From positions 124,001 to 188,000 of the forward strand of contig NZ_BLAD01000036.1 of assembly GCF_009687845.1 (NCBI RefSeq): a stretch of 64,000 nucleotides of DNA, given 5' to 3'. The notes below the pieces were generated by a model. It did no database searches. It saw nothing but the letters and a program-made list of their open reading frames with translations, and was not told where the DNA came from. Source of the stretch: Acrocarpospora corrugata. Lineage in GTDB: Bacteria > Actinomycetota > Actinomycetes > Streptosporangiales > Streptosporangiaceae. This document shows positions 52,142 through 61,772 of the stretch, in pieces (position 1 is the stretch's first letter; each line of letters begins with the position of its first letter). Position numbers and translations under genes: made by a program.

Positions 52142-54178
52142 TCATGCCTTGGGCTGACGGTCGTCACGCCCGTACGGCCTGCGCACCTGCCCCGGGGCGG
52201 ACGGCTCGGGCCGCCCCTGCAGCCGGTCCGCGGACTCCAGCTGCCACGGCACGCTGGTCACCATCACGCCCGGCTTGAACAACAGCCGCCCCTTCAGCCG
52301 CAACGCGCTCTGGTTGTGCAGCAGATGCTCCCACCAGCGCCCGACCACGTACTCGGGGATGTAGACCGTCACCACGTCCCGCGGCGACCGGCGCCGCAGC
52401 GACCGCACATAGTCCAGGATCGGCCGGGTGATCTCCCGGTACGGCGAGTCGAGGATCTTCAACGGCACCGGGATCCCGCGCCGGTCCCACTCCTCGCGCA
52501 ATCGCGCCGACTCGTCCGGATCCACCCCCACGCTGACCGCCTCCAGCGTGGAAGGCCGGGTGGCCCGCGCGTACGCCAGCGCCCGCAGCGTCGGCTTGTG
52601 CACCTTGGACACCAGCACGATGGCGTGGTTGCGGGCCGGCAGCATGGAGGTGTCCAGGTCGCCCTCCGGCGCGGCCAGCTCGGCGGCCACCGCGTCGTAG
52701 TGGTGCCTGATGGCCTTCATCATCAGGAACAGCACCGGCATCGCGATGCAGACGATGTACGCGCCGTGCGTGAACTTGGTCACCAGCACCACGACCAGGA
52801 CCACCCCGGTCATCATCCCGCCGAACCCGTTGATCATCCGGGACCGCATCATGTGCATCCGCAGTTTGGCGTCGGTCTCGGTGCGCAGCAGCCGGGTCCA
52901 GTGCCGGACCATGCCGATCTGGCTGAGCGTGAACGACACGAACACACCCACGATGTACAGGTTGAGCAGGCGGCTCACGTCCGCGTCGAAGGCCCAGATG
53001 AGCAGGCAGGCCGCGGTCGCCAGGATGACGATGCCGTTGCTGAAGGCCAGCCGGTCCCCCCGGGTGTGCAGCTGGCGGGGCAGGTAGCGGTCCTGGGCGA
53101 GGATCGAGCCGAGCACAGGGAAGCCGTTGAACGCGGTGTTGGCGGCCAGGAACAGGATCAGCGCGGTGACCGCGGAGACGAGCACGAACAGCACTGTGTC
53201 GGCCCCGAACACGGCGGACGCGACCTGGGAGATGATCGGTTCCTGGTAGTAGTCCGGGCCGACCGGCTGACCGCCGGGGGTGAGCAGGCTGTGCGCGACC
53301 TCGGCGGGGTCGGCCACGGTGACCCCGGACTTGAGGCCGAGGAAGATGATGCCGCTGAACATGATGACGGCGACCAGGCCCATCATGAGCAGGGTGGTCG
53401 CCGCGTTCCTGCTCTTCGGCTTGCGGAAGGCGGGCACGCCGTTGCTGATCGCCTCGACCCCGGTCAGCGCCGCGCAGCCGGACGCGAAGGCCCGCAGCAC
53501 CAGGAAGACCAGGGCGAACCCGGCCAGGTCCACCTGTTCCGGCCGCACGTCGAAGCCCTCGGTGGGCGCGTGCAGGTCATGCCCGAGCACGAACATCCGG
53601 ATCAGGCCCCAGCCGATCATGCAGACGACCGCGGCCATGAAGGTGTACGTCGGGATGGCGAAGGCGATCCCTGACTCGCGGATGCCGCGCAGGTTCATCA
53701 GGGTGAGGACGATCACGATGGTGATGGCCACCCCGGGCTTGTTCTCGCCCACGAACGGGATGGTCGCGCCCACGTAGTCGACGCCGTTGGCCACCGACAC
53801 GGCGACGGTCAGCACGTAGTCCACCAGCAGCGCGCTGGCCACGGTCAGCCCCGCGTTGGGCCCCAGGTTGACGGTGGCCACCTCGTAGTCGCCGCCCCCG
53901 CTCGGGTAGGCGTGCACGTTCTGCCGGTAGGAGGCGACCACGGTGAGCATGATGACCACGACGGCCACCGCCACCCACGGGCTGAACGAGTAGGCGCTCA
54001 CGCCCGCGATGGACAGGATGACCAGGATCTCCTGCGGTGCGTACGCGACGGAGGAGAGCGCGTCACTGGCGAAGACGGGCAGGGCGATGCGCTTGGGGAG
54101 CAGCTGACCGTGCAGCTCGGTGCTCCGCAATGCGCGCCCGACCAGCAGGCGCTTGGTAAGATCCGTCACTTTTGACAC
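52142..54178 (-). CDS. KimA-like APC-superfamily transporter (probable K+ importer)
   Basis: 678-aa protein with about 12 membrane helices and a cytosolic domain of about 200 residues. It aligns by eye with KimA/YdaO of Bacillus subtilis: LPVFASDALSSVAYAPQEIL, SYRQNVHAYPSGGGDYEVA, LLVDYVLTVAVSVANGVDY, CAALTGVEAISNGVPAF, the C-terminal VGRWWEHLLHNQSALRLKG. KimA is a proton-coupled potassium importer, and the divergent pair of TrkA/RCK genes supports K+ as substrate. A GTG at 54178 is chosen; no Shine-Dalgarno, but TAGCAT lies 8 nt upstream. Corresponds in position to Rv2690c. Confidence 0.82.
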   Translation of the reverse strand: MSKVTDLTKRLLVGRALRSTELHGQLLPKRIALPVFASDALSSVAYAPQEILVILSIAGVSAYSFSPWVAVAVVVIMLTVVASYRQNVHAYPSGGGDYEVATVNLGPNAGLTVASALLVDYVLTVAVSVANGVDYVGATIPFVGENKPGVAITIVIVLTLMNLRGIRESGIAFAIPTYTFMAAVVCMIGWGLIRMFVLGHDLHAPTEGFDVRPEQVDLAGFALVFLVLRAFASGCAALTGVEAISNGVPAFRKPKSRNAATTLLMMGLVAVIMFSGIIFLGLKSGVTVADPAEVAHSLLTPGGQPVGPDYYQEPIISQVASAVFGADTVLFVLVSAVTALILFLAANTAFNGFPVLGSILAQDRYLPRQLHTRGDRLAFSNGIVILATAACLLIWAFDADVSRLLNLYIVGVFVSFTLSQIGMVRHWTRLLRTETDAKLRMHMMRSRMINGFGGMMTGVVLVVVLVTKFTHGAYIVCIAMPVLFLMMKAIRHHYDAVAAELAAPEGDLDTSMLPARNHAIVLVSKVHKPTLRALAYARATRPSTLEAVSVGVDPDESARLREEWDRRGIPVPLKILDSPYREITRPILDYVRSLRRRSPRDVVTVYIPEYVVGRWWEHLLHNQSALRLKGRLLFKPGVMVTSVPWQLESADRLQGRPEPSAPGQVRRPYGRDDRQPKA

Positions 54179-54186
54179 GTCTGACG

Positions 54187-54192
54187 ATGCTA
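54187..54192 (-). promoter_or_regulatory. -10-like hexamer for a leaderless KimA-like transcript
   Basis: TAGCAT on the minus strand ends 8 nt before the GTG at 54178, with no ribosome-binding site between. The weak -35 keeps confidence low. Confidence 0.3.
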
Positions 54193-54276
54193 GCCGTCCC
54201 GGGCCCGCCCAGCGCACGCGGCACTCCTTCTGCGCGCCATACTGGGCACACAGACGTCTCGACACCGGCGGGGAGC

Positions 54277-54942
54277 ATGCACATCGTGATCATGGGGTGC
54301 GGGCGGGTGGGGTCGACGCTCGCACACATCCTTGAGGACAACGGCCATTCGGTCGCGATCATCGACCGGGATCCGCAGGCGTTCCGGCGGCTGCGCTCCG
54401 GGTTCCGGGGCCGCCGGGTGACGGGCATGGGCTTCGACCGCGACGTGCTGGAGGAGGCCGGGATCGAGTCGGCCGCCGCGTATGTGGCGGTCAGCAGCGG
54501 CGACAACTCCAACATCATCTCGGCCCGGGTGGCCAGGGAGACCTTCGGCGTGGACAACGTCGTGGCCCGCATCTACGACCCGCGCCGCGCCGAGGTCTAC
54601 CAGCGGCTCGGCATCCCGACCGTGGCGACGGTCCGGTGGACCGCCGACCAGATCCTGCGCCGGGTGCTGCCGGAGGGCGCGGAGCCGCTCTGGCGGGACC
54701 CGACCGGCACCGTGGTGCTGGCCGAGGTGACCTTCAACCCGGCCTGGATCGGCACCGCGGTCCGCGGCGTGGAGACGGCCACCGGCGCCCGGCTGGCCTT
54801 CATCAACCGGATGGGCGAGGCCCTGGTGCCCAAGCCCGACACGGTGGTCCAGGAGGGCGACATCCTGCACGTGGTCACCGCCGGGAACGAGATGGAGCGG
54901 GTCAACAAGGTGCTGTCCGGCGTTCCCGACGAGGAGATCTGA
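54277..54942 (+). CDS. TrkA/RCK-family K+ transport regulatory protein (CeoB-like)
   Basis: 221-aa RCK protein: N-terminal Rossmann domain starting MHIVIMGCGRVGSTLAHIL (G-x-G-x-x-G) with the acidic strand end IIDRDPQAFRRL, then a TrkA-C domain (VLAEVTFNPAWIGTAVRGVE ... VVQEGDILHVVTAG). It binds NAD(H) or nucleotides and gates potassium transport. The ATG at 54277 follows GGGGAG and places the Rossmann motif at the N-terminus; an upstream ATG at 54172 adds 35 unrelated residues. It overlaps the second TrkA gene by one base (TGATG). Confidence 0.92.
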   Translation: MHIVIMGCGRVGSTLAHILEDNGHSVAIIDRDPQAFRRLRSGFRGRRVTGMGFDRDVLEEAGIESAAAYVAVSSGDNSNIISARVARETFGVDNVVARIYDPRRAEVYQRLGIPTVATVRWTADQILRRVLPEGAEPLWRDPTGTVVLAEVTFNPAWIGTAVRGVETATGARLAFINRMGEALVPKPDTVVQEGDILHVVTAGNEMERVNKVLSGVPDEEI

Positions 54943-55601
54943 TGCGCGTCACGATCGCGGGGGCGGGCGCCGTCGGGCGGTCCATCGCGGCCGAGCTGCT
55001 GGAGAACGGCCACGAGGTCCTGCTCATCGACATCGACCCGAAGGCCATCAAGATCGACAGTGTGCCGCGGGCGGAGTGGCTGCTGGCCGACGCCTGCGAG
55101 ATCACCGCGCTGGACGAGGCCGGGCTCAACGCCTGCCACGTGGTGATCGCGGCCTCCGGCGACGACAAGGTCAACCTGGTCGTCTCGCTGCTGGCCAAGA
55201 CGGAGTACGGGGTGCCCCGGGTGGTCGCCCGGATCAACCACCCGAAGAACGAGTGGCTGTTCAACGAGTCCTGGGGGGTGGACGTGGCCGTCTCGACGCC
55301 GCGCCTGCTCAGCGCCCTGGTCGAGGAGGCGGTCAGCGTCGGCGACCTGGTCCGCCTGATGACGTTCCGTCAGGGCCAGGCCAACCTGGTCGAGCTCACC
55401 CTGCCCGAGGACGCGCCGGTGGTCGGCCAGCGGGCCGGTTCTGTGCCGTGGCCGACCGACTCGGTCCTGGTGGCGATCCTGCGCGAGGGCCGGGTCCTGG
55501 TGCCGTCGGCGGACGACCCCCTGGAGGCCGGCGACGAACTGCTGTTCGTCGCCAGCCAGGAGGTCGAGGAGGAGCTAGGCCAGCTGCTCTCGCCGCACTA
55601 A
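54942..55601 (+). CDS. TrkA/RCK-family K+ transport regulatory protein (CeoC-like)
   Basis: 219-aa second RCK protein: MRVTIAGAGAVGRSIAAELLENGHEVLLIDID (Rossmann G-x-G-x-x-G and acidic end), VVARINHPKNEWLF, and a C-terminal TrkA-C domain (VELTLPEDAPVVGQ, PLEAGDELLFVAS). GGAG lies 6 nt before the ATG, inside the end of the first gene. The two probably form a hetero-oligomeric RCK ring. No TrkH/TrkG membrane subunit is in the window, so the KimA-like protein divergently encoded next door is a candidate partner. Confidence 0.92.
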   Translation: MRVTIAGAGAVGRSIAAELLENGHEVLLIDIDPKAIKIDSVPRAEWLLADACEITALDEAGLNACHVVIAASGDDKVNLVVSLLAKTEYGVPRVVARINHPKNEWLFNESWGVDVAVSTPRLLSALVEEAVSVGDLVRLMTFRQGQANLVELTLPEDAPVVGQRAGSVPWPTDSVLVAILREGRVLVPSADDPLEAGDELLFVASQEVEEELGQLLSPH

Positions 55602-55610
55602 CTGACAGCG

Positions 55611-56309
55611 CTAACTGACAGCGGGCCGCATGGCCGTGCGGCCACGGGCGAGCACCCAGCCGACCGTGGCCAGCGCGGCCAGGTAGACCGGCCAGCCGAG
55701 CGCGATCTTGGCGATGCCGAGCCAGACCACCTGCCCGGCCAGGTACAGCGGGATCTGCACGGTCAGCTTGATCAGGCCGGGCAGCACCATGATCCAGGAG
55801 ACCTTGGTGCACAGCTTCACGATGCCCTTGTCCCGGTGCCAGGCGAGCGGATCCTCCGGGTTGGTCGCGCCGAGCATGAAGCCCATGAACGGCCAGCGCA
55901 CCAGGATCGAGAAGATCATGATGGCCTCGACGACCGCGATCCACAGCATGCCGGGCAGGAACGCGTCCTCGGCCTTGCCGCTGCGGAGCGCGAAGAACGC
56001 GCCGATGCCGATGCCGAACAGGCTGTTCAGCACGAACTGCGGGGTGGACCGCTGCACGATCCTGGCCACCAGCAGGACGGCGGCGATGCCGCCGCTGAGG
56101 ATGAGCGAGAGCTGCAGCTGCTCGGTGGTGATCCAGGCCAGGGTGAAGGTGATCGTGGGCACGGCGGCCTCGACCGTGCCACGCTTGCCGCCGAACGCCT
56201 TGGCCAGCTGGGCCCGGACGGCCGCCTCGACCGTGTCGTAGACCGGTGCGGCCGGGGTGGGTTGCGGTGCCGTCGCCGTCACGGGCACGGCCTCATCGGC
56301 GGTACTCAC
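55611..56309 (-). CDS. DUF3159 membrane protein
   Basis: 232-aa actinobacterial DUF3159 protein with about five or six membrane helices. After a Thr/Pro/Ala-rich start come YDTVEAAVRAQLAKAFGGKRG, VPTITFTLAWITTEQLQLSL, VLNSLFGIGIGAFFALRSG, LPGMLWIAVVEAIMIFSILV and LCTKVSWIMVLPGLIKLTVQ. The family resembles intracellular septation/channel-like proteins and has no known function. The GTG at 56309 has GGGGAA 6 nt upstream; an ATG at 56354 overlapping the upstream stop as ATGA is the alternative. It corresponds to Rv2693c. Confidence 0.85.
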   Translation of the reverse strand: MSTADEAVPVTATAPQPTPAAPVYDTVEAAVRAQLAKAFGGKRGTVEAAVPTITFTLAWITTEQLQLSLILSGGIAAVLLVARIVQRSTPQFVLNSLFGIGIGAFFALRSGKAEDAFLPGMLWIAVVEAIMIFSILVRWPFMGFMLGATNPEDPLAWHRDKGIVKLCTKVSWIMVLPGLIKLTVQIPLYLAGQVVWLGIAKIALGWPVYLAALATVGWVLARGRTAMRPAVS

Positions 56310-56350
56310 TCGTCGTTCCCCGTTTCCTCTTAATCCGGAAATTTCCGGTT

Positions 56351-56752
56351 TCATCCGGCTGGGCGCAGCTCGTATCGCGGATTGAACATGACCTTGCGGC
56401 CGTCCTGCAGGCTCACCAAGCCCTCGGCGCGGACCACCCGGCCAGGTTCGATCCCGGCGATCTTCCGGCGGCCGAGCCAGACCAGGTCGATCACGTCCGA
56501 CCCGTCGTAAAGCTCGGCTTCCAGTGCGGGCGCGCCGCCGCGCGGGCGGAGCGTCACCGTACGCAGCGTACCGGCCACGCAGAAACGCTGCCGCTCGCCG
56601 CAGGAGGCGATCGGGGTCGCGCCGTGCCGGTCCAGGTCGGATCGGAGTTCGGCGGCCTCGAGTTCGGCCTGGCTGCTGGTCAGTCGGCGAAAGAAGCCGC
56701 GCAGGCCGCCCCGATGCGGTCCGCCCTTATTTGGGGGCTCCTGAGTTGTCAT
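56351..56752 (-). CDS. OB-fold nucleic-acid-binding domain protein
   Basis: 133-aa protein. A short helical, Gly/Arg-rich start (GGLRGFFRRLTSSQAELEAAEL) is followed by an OB-fold of about 85 residues: RQRFCVAGTLRTVTLRPRGG, ALEAELYDGSDVIDLVWLGRR, GIEPGRVVRAEGLVSLQDGR, MFNPRYEL. The VxLVWLGRRxIxGIxPGxxl pattern is shared by the small actinobacterial OB proteins next to DUF3159 (Rv2694c position), similar to the RecG/tRNA anticodon OB fold. Probably binds single-stranded nucleic acid; no experimental role known to me. Confidence 0.85.
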   Translation of the reverse strand: MTTQEPPNKGGPHRGGLRGFFRRLTSSQAELEAAELRSDLDRHGATPIASCGERQRFCVAGTLRTVTLRPRGGAPALEAELYDGSDVIDLVWLGRRKIAGIEPGRVVRAEGLVSLQDGRKVMFNPRYELRPAG

Positions 56753-56800
56753 GATTTATCAGCCTAGGCGATGCCTACCGCCGGGGGCCAACGGCGGTGG

Positions 56801-57472
56801 TCAGCGGATTTCGGTGATCTCCGGGCCCCGCTCGAACGGGTTGTAGTACTCCGGTTCCGGCTCCTGCTCCATGGCCTGCCGCGCCTCGGCGGGCAGCCGC
56901 AGCGCGATCGCCTCCTTGGGGGCCATCGGCTCCTCGCCCCGGACCACCACGATGTCCTTGATCACGTTCTCCAGCATCTCGGCGGCGGCCGGGTCGATCG
57001 CCGCCCGGCCGCTGACGACCGCGCGCAGGAACCAGCGCGGCCCGTCGATGCCGAGATAGCGGACCGGCTGCGGGGACTCGCCCGGCTGCTGCGGGACCTT
57101 GGCCGCCAGCTCGACCCCGAACGGGCCCTCCTGCTCGGTCACGGTGCCGCCGGCCACGCCGACCTCGCGGGTCAGCTCGGCCCTGACCTCGTCCCAGATG
57201 CCGCTGCGCTTGGGCGCGGCGAACGCGTGCACCTGCAGGGCGCTCTCCTCGACCAGCACCAGGGCGCCGATGATCTGGTCACCTGCCACCTGGAGCTGGA
57301 CCTCGAAGCCGGCCCCGATGGGCAGCAGCAGGCCGCCCAGGTCGACCCGCTCGGCGGTGGGAAAGCCCTCGTCGGCATCCCACGGACCGGACTCGCGGAC
57401 CGGACTCGCCGGTTCCGTCTCGGGCGGGGCCGCTGCCACGGTCTCGGCGGCGCCGCGTCGGCGTCGGAACAC
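56801..57472 (-). CDS. DUF3710 protein
   Basis: 223-aa actinobacterial DUF3710 protein, soluble. It starts FRRRRGAAE and contains ERVDLGGLLLPIGAGFEVQL, ALQVHAFAAPKRSGIWDEV, GPFGVELAAKVP, YLGIDGPRWFLRAVVSG and the acidic C-terminal EPEPEYYNPFERG. The GTG at 57472 gives the normal family start; AAGGAG lies 10 nt and GGAAG 4 nt upstream. It follows dut in the same direction with a 28-bp gap, the arrangement also seen in mycobacteria (Rv2696c-Rv2697c). Biochemical function unknown. Confidence 0.87.
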   Translation of the reverse strand: MFRRRRGAAETVAAAPPETEPASPVRESGPWDADEGFPTAERVDLGGLLLPIGAGFEVQLQVAGDQIIGALVLVEESALQVHAFAAPKRSGIWDEVRAELTREVGVAGGTVTEQEGPFGVELAAKVPQQPGESPQPVRYLGIDGPRWFLRAVVSGRAAIDPAAAEMLENVIKDIVVVRGEEPMAPKEAIALRLPAEARQAMEQEPEPEYYNPFERGPEITEIR

Positions 57473-57500
57473 GTCTTCCACACTCCTTGACGTTGATTTG

Positions 57501-57938
57501 TTAGCGGCCGGTGGAGCCGAAGCCCCCGGCGCCGCGCGCCGAGCCGGGCAGTCGTTCCACTTCGTGGAAGGCCGCCTTCTCGACCCGCTGGATGACCAGC
57601 TGGGCCACCCGGTCGCCACGCCGCAGCCGGACCGCTTCCTTGCTGTCGGTGTTCAGCAGCGTGACCCGGATCTCACCCCGGTAGCCGGCGTCGACCGTGC
57701 CAGGCGCGTTCACCAGGGTGACCCCGAACCGGGCCGCCAGGCCCGAGCGCGGGTGCACGAAGGCCGCGTAACCGTCGGGCAGCGCGATCGCCACTCCGGT
57801 GCCGACCATGGCCCGCTCGCCGGGGAGCAGTTCGACGTCCTCGGCCGCGTACAGGTCCGCGCCCGCGTCGCCCGGATGCGCGTACGACGGGAGCGGCAGC
57901 TCGGGGTCGAGCCGGTGAATCAGCACCTCGACACTCAT
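57501..57938 (-). CDS. dut: Deoxyuridine 5'-triphosphate nucleotidohydrolase
   Basis: 145-aa trimeric dUTPase hydrolysing dUTP to dUMP and pyrophosphate, keeping uracil out of DNA and supplying dTMP synthesis. All five motifs are visible: [11 protein letters not shown] (1), [10 protein letters not shown] (2), [11 protein letters not shown] with the catalytic Asp (3), [12 protein letters not shown] (4) and the C-terminal arm [13 protein letters not shown] (5). ATG start. First gene of the run dut, DUF3710. Confidence 0.97.
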   Translation of the reverse strand: MSVEVLIHRLDPELPLPSYAHPGDAGADLYAAEDVELLPGERAMVGTGVAIALPDGYAAFVHPRSGLAARFGVTLVNAPGTVDAGYRGEIRVTLLNTDSKEAVRLRRGDRVAQLVIQRVEKAAFHEVERLPGSARGAGGFGSTGR

Positions 57939-57949
57939 GAATCGAAACC

Positions 57950-59146
57950 CTACCCGCTCGAGGTCGCCGGCACCGCGTCTCCCGCGCCTGGTGGGGGCGG
58001 TGTTTCTGGCGGCGTCACCGGTGGTTCACCGGCGGCGGGCGGCAGCGCCGGCGGGTCGCCCCTGCGCAGTTCGGGCAGCGCCCGGTAGATCACGGCGGTC
58101 ACCGGGACCGCCACCGCCGCCCCGGCGATCCCGCCGAGCACGCCCCCGATGGCCAGCGCCAGAATGATCGCCAGCGGATGGAACTCCAGCGCCCGCCCCA
58201 CGATGAGCGGCTGGAGCACGTGGTTCTCCAGCTGCTGCTCGACCACCAGGACGCCGACGAAGATCAGCGCGTACACCCAGCCCTGCGAGCCGAAGACGAC
58301 CAGGGTGGCGACCGCCCCGGCGAAGAAGATGCCCACGATCGGGATGAAGCTGGCCAGGAAGATCAGTACGGCCAGCGGCGCCCACAGCGGCACCCGCATC
58401 CCCGCCAGCACCACCCCGATGATCACCCCGTGCACGGCGGCCACCGCGACCGTGCCCAGCACGTAGTGGGACAGCGTCCGCCAGGCCGCCCGCCCGGCCC
58501 GGTCCACCCGGGGCGCCGCGGAGCCGAACGCCCGCAGGAACCAGGCCCAGATCCGGTCCCCGTCCTTGAGCAGGAAGAAGGTGATGAACAGCAGCAGCAC
58601 GATGGAGGCGAGCACCTCGATGATCGCGGTCGCGCCGGTCAGCACGGTGCTGGTGATCTGGCCGCGCTGCTGGTCCAGCTGCCGGGTCAGCTCCTCCACG
58701 AAGTCGGCGATCTGCGCCTCCTTCAGGTGGAACGGCCCGGTGATCAGCCAGTTCTGCGCGTCCCTGGTGGTCTGCTGGATCTGCGCGACCAGGCCGGGGA
58801 ACTCCTCGTTGGCGCGGACGCCGACCAGGAAGCCCACCCCGATGATGAACGCGAACGCGACCAGCATGGTGATCCAGGTCGCGTAGATCGGCCGCATCCC
58901 GGCCGCGCGCAGCCGGTTGGTCAGCGGGAAGAGCAGGGCGGTCAGCAGGAATGCGATGGCCACCGGCAGCGCGACGAAGCTCAGCCTGGCGATGATCATC
59001 GCGATCAGGTAGATGAACGCGCCGAGCACGATCACCCGCCAGGCCCACGCGGCCAGGGTGTTCAGGATGGGCGGGACGCCAGGTCCACGCCGGTGCGGCC
59101 GGTCGAGCCCTCGCTCTGAAATATGACGCTCCTTCTCCGAGATCAC
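57950..59146 (-). CDS. AI-2E-family (TqsA/PerM) transporter
   Basis: 398-aa membrane protein of the UPF0118/AI-2E family. About eight helices: [19 protein letters not shown], a cytoplasmic or extracytoplasmic helical loop ([35 protein letters not shown]), [62 protein letters not shown]. The Pro-rich C-terminal tail is poorly conserved. Members export small molecules or Na+/Li+ for H+; a quorum role should not be assumed. A GTG start at 59146 where GGTGATC overlaps the start; the Shine-Dalgarno is unclear. Confidence 0.88.
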   Translation of the reverse strand: MISEKERHISERGLDRPHRRGPGVPPILNTLAAWAWRVIVLGAFIYLIAMIIARLSFVALPVAIAFLLTALLFPLTNRLRAAGMRPIYATWITMLVAFAFIIGVGFLVGVRANEEFPGLVAQIQQTTRDAQNWLITGPFHLKEAQIADFVEELTRQLDQQRGQITSTVLTGATAIIEVLASIVLLLFITFFLLKDGDRIWAWFLRAFGSAAPRVDRAGRAAWRTLSHYVLGTVAVAAVHGVIIGVVLAGMRVPLWAPLAVLIFLASFIPIVGIFFAGAVATLVVFGSQGWVYALIFVGVLVVEQQLENHVLQPLIVGRALEFHPLAIILALAIGGVLGGIAGAAVAVPVTAVIYRALPELRRGDPPALPPAAGEPPVTPPETPPPPGAGDAVPATSSG

Positions 59147-59186
59147 CTATCCACACTGGCACGCGCTGCCCGAGATCGCGCACCCA

Positions 59187-61703
59187 TTAACCGATGACCG
59201 TGCGGACCGCGAGCGGCTCCTCCCCCGGTTCGAGCACGAACTCCTCCACGTTCCCGGCCGCGCAGAGATCGTCCTGGGCCGGCCGGACCAGGTCGGCCCC
59301 GGCGCCGCTGACCTCCAGCCGGGAGACCTCGGCGCGCATCGAGAGCTTGGCCGCCGACTTGGCCTTGCGCACCTGGCGCAGCACCTCGGCGACGGTCTCC
59401 AGCACGGCGGGGTCGCCGTCCAGCCCGGCCGGGACCGGCCAGGCGGCGCGGTGCACCGAGCCGGACCGCCACCAGGACCAGACCTCCTCGGTGACGAACG
59501 GCAGGAACGGCGCGAACAGCCGCAGCAGCACGTCCAGCGCGTGCCGCAGGGCGGCCACCGCGGAGGCGTCCCCGTCGTAGGCGCGGGCCTTGACGAGTTC
59601 CAGGTAGTCGTCGCAGAACTGCCAGAAGAACCGTTCGGTGCGTTCCAGCGCGCGGGTGTAGTCGTAGGCCTCGAACGCCGCGGTGGCCTCGCCGATCAGC
59701 GTGTCCAGCCCGGCCAGCATGGACAGGTCGATCGGCGCCTCGATCGGGCCGTCCTGCTCGCCGAAGCCGAGGATGAACTTGGCCGCGTTCAGGATCTTGA
59801 TGGCCAGCCGCCGGCCGATCTTGATCTGGCCGGTGTCGAAGGCGGTGTCGGTGCCAGGACGCCCGTTGGCGGCCCAGTAGCGCATGGCGTCGGAGCCGTA
59901 CTCCTCCAGCAGGCCGAGCGGGGTGAGCACGTTGCCCTTGGTCTTGGACATCTTCTTGCGGTCCGGGTCCAGGATCCAGCCGGAGATGGCGGCGTGCGCC
60001 CAGGGCAGCACGTTGTGCTCCTGGTGGCCCCGGACCACGGTGGAGAACAGCCAGGTACGGATGATCTCGTGCGCCTGCGGCCGCAGGTCCATCGGGAACA
60101 CCCGCTGGAACAGGTCGTCGTCCCGCTCCCACCCCGCCGCGATCTGCGGCGACAGGGACGAGGTCGCCCAGGTGTCCATCACGTCAGGATCCCCCGCGAA
60201 CCCGTACGGCTGCCCGCGCCGCGCCTCGCTGAACCCGGGCGGCGCGTCGCTGGACGGATCCACCGGCAGCATGCTCTCCGGCGGCACGATCGGCGCCTCG
60301 TGGATGGGCATGCCCTCGGAGTCGAGCTGGTACCAGACCGGGATCGGCACCCCGAAGAAACGCTGCCGGGAGATCAGCCAGTCCCCGTTGAGGCCGCTCA
60401 CCCAGTTGTCGTAGCGGACCCGCATGTGCGGCGGGTGCCAGGTCAGCTCCTTGCCCCGGTCGAGCAGCTCCCAGCGCAGCTTCTCGTCCCTGCCGCCGTT
60501 GCGCACGTACCACTGCCGAGTGGTGACGATCTCCAGCGGCCGGTCGCCCTTCTCGTAGAACTTGACCGGGCGCAGCACCCCGCGCGGCTCCCCGTCCAGG
60601 TCGCCGGAGTCGCGCAGCATCTGCACCAGCCGCTCCCGCGCGCTGTGCGCGGTCTTCCCGGCCAGCTCCTTGTACGGCTCGGCCGGCACCCCCTCCGGCG
60701 GCTCGGGCAGCAGCCGCCCGTCCCAGCCGACGATGGCCCGGGTGGGCAGGTCCAGCTCGCGCCACCAGGTCACGTCGGCGGTGTCGCCGAACGTGCAGAT
60801 CATCGCGATGCCGGAGCCCTTGTCCGGTTCGGCCAGGTGGTGGGCGAGCACCGGCACCTCGACCCCGAACACCGGGGTGCGCACGCTGCTGCCGAACAGC
60901 GGCCGGTACCGCTCGTCGTCCGGGTGGGCGACCAGCGCCACGCAGGCCGGGATCAGCTCGGGCCGGGTGGTCTCGATCCAGACCCGGTCGGCGAAGCCCT
61001 GCGCCTGCTGCTCGGGCGTCAGGTGGAAGCCGATCCGGTGGAAGGCGCCGGGCCAGTCCCGGTCCTCCAGCTCGGCCTGGGCGACGGCGGTGCGGAAGGT
61101 GACGTCCCAGAGCGTGGGCGCCTCCGCCAGATACGCCTCACCCCTGGCCAGGTTGCGGAGGAACGCCCGCTGGGAGGCCGCCCGCGCGTTGCCGTCGATG
61201 GTCGCGTAGGTCAGCGACCAGTCCACCGACAGCCCGAGCCGCCGCCACAGCTCCTCGAACGCCTTCTCGTCCTCGATGGTGAGCCGCTCGCACAGCTCGA
61301 TGAAGTTCCGCCGCGAGATCGGCGCCTGCTGCTTGCCTGGCTTGTCCGGCGGCGCGAACCCCGGCTCGTACGGCACCGAGGGATCGCAGCGCACCCCGAA
61401 GTGGTTCTGCACCCGGCGCTCGGTGGGCAGCCCGTTGTCGTCCCACCCCATCGGGTAGAACACCTCACGCCCGCGCATCCGCATGAAGCGGGCGATCGTG
61501 TCCGTGTGGGTATACGAGAAGACGTGACCGACATGCAGGGAGCCGGAGACGGTGGGCGGCGGGGTGTCGATCGAGTAGATCTGCTCGCGGGTCTTGGTCC
61601 GGTCGAAGCGGTAGACTCCGTCGTTCTCCCAGCGGCCTACCCATACCGTCTCCAGCCCATCAAGGGTGGGACGTTCTGGTGGCATGGATCGCTGAGTCGT
61701 CAT
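59187..61703 (-). CDS. valS: Valyl-tRNA synthetase
   Basis: 838-aa class I aminoacyl-tRNA synthetase. HIGH motif as GSLHVGHV, KMSKS as KKMSKTKGN (last Ser replaced by Thr), editing (CP1) region with TTRPELIPACVALVAHPDDE, and CDDYLELVKARAYDGD in the anticodon domain. The length fits the shorter valS type common in actinobacteria; the C-terminal coiled-coil arm typical of E. coli ValS looks reduced. GAGGTGG precedes the ATG. It is 40 bp upstream of the AI-2E-family gene in the same direction. No T-box-like leader was recognised. Confidence 0.96.
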   Translation of the reverse strand: MTTQRSMPPERPTLDGLETVWVGRWENDGVYRFDRTKTREQIYSIDTPPPTVSGSLHVGHVFSYTHTDTIARFMRMRGREVFYPMGWDDNGLPTERRVQNHFGVRCDPSVPYEPGFAPPDKPGKQQAPISRRNFIELCERLTIEDEKAFEELWRRLGLSVDWSLTYATIDGNARAASQRAFLRNLARGEAYLAEAPTLWDVTFRTAVAQAELEDRDWPGAFHRIGFHLTPEQQAQGFADRVWIETTRPELIPACVALVAHPDDERYRPLFGSSVRTPVFGVEVPVLAHHLAEPDKGSGIAMICTFGDTADVTWWRELDLPTRAIVGWDGRLLPEPPEGVPAEPYKELAGKTAHSARERLVQMLRDSGDLDGEPRGVLRPVKFYEKGDRPLEIVTTRQWYVRNGGRDEKLRWELLDRGKELTWHPPHMRVRYDNWVSGLNGDWLISRQRFFGVPIPVWYQLDSEGMPIHEAPIVPPESMLPVDPSSDAPPGFSEARRGQPYGFAGDPDVMDTWATSSLSPQIAAGWERDDDLFQRVFPMDLRPQAHEIIRTWLFSTVVRGHQEHNVLPWAHAAISGWILDPDRKKMSKTKGNVLTPLGLLEEYGSDAMRYWAANGRPGTDTAFDTGQIKIGRRLAIKILNAAKFILGFGEQDGPIEAPIDLSMLAGLDTLIGEATAAFEAYDYTRALERTERFFWQFCDDYLELVKARAYDGDASAVAALRHALDVLLRLFAPFLPFVTEEVWSWWRSGSVHRAAWPVPAGLDGDPAVLETVAEVLRQVRKAKSAAKLSMRAEVSRLEVSGAGADLVRPAQDDLCAAGNVEEFVLEPGEEPLAVRTVIG

Positions 61704-61772
61704 GCCACCTCATGGTATGGCGTCGACTCGGCTGTCGTGGGTACAGGCTAGGGTCGTTACCGAGGAGGAATC

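Noticed and set aside
59451-61751. 766-codon frame antisense to valS
   Set aside because: No recognisable domain; the valS frame is intact.
59140-61772. T-box or other riboswitch near valS
   Set aside because: Only 69 bp separate valS from the divergent DUF4235 gene; no leader structure or anticodon-like specifier was visible.
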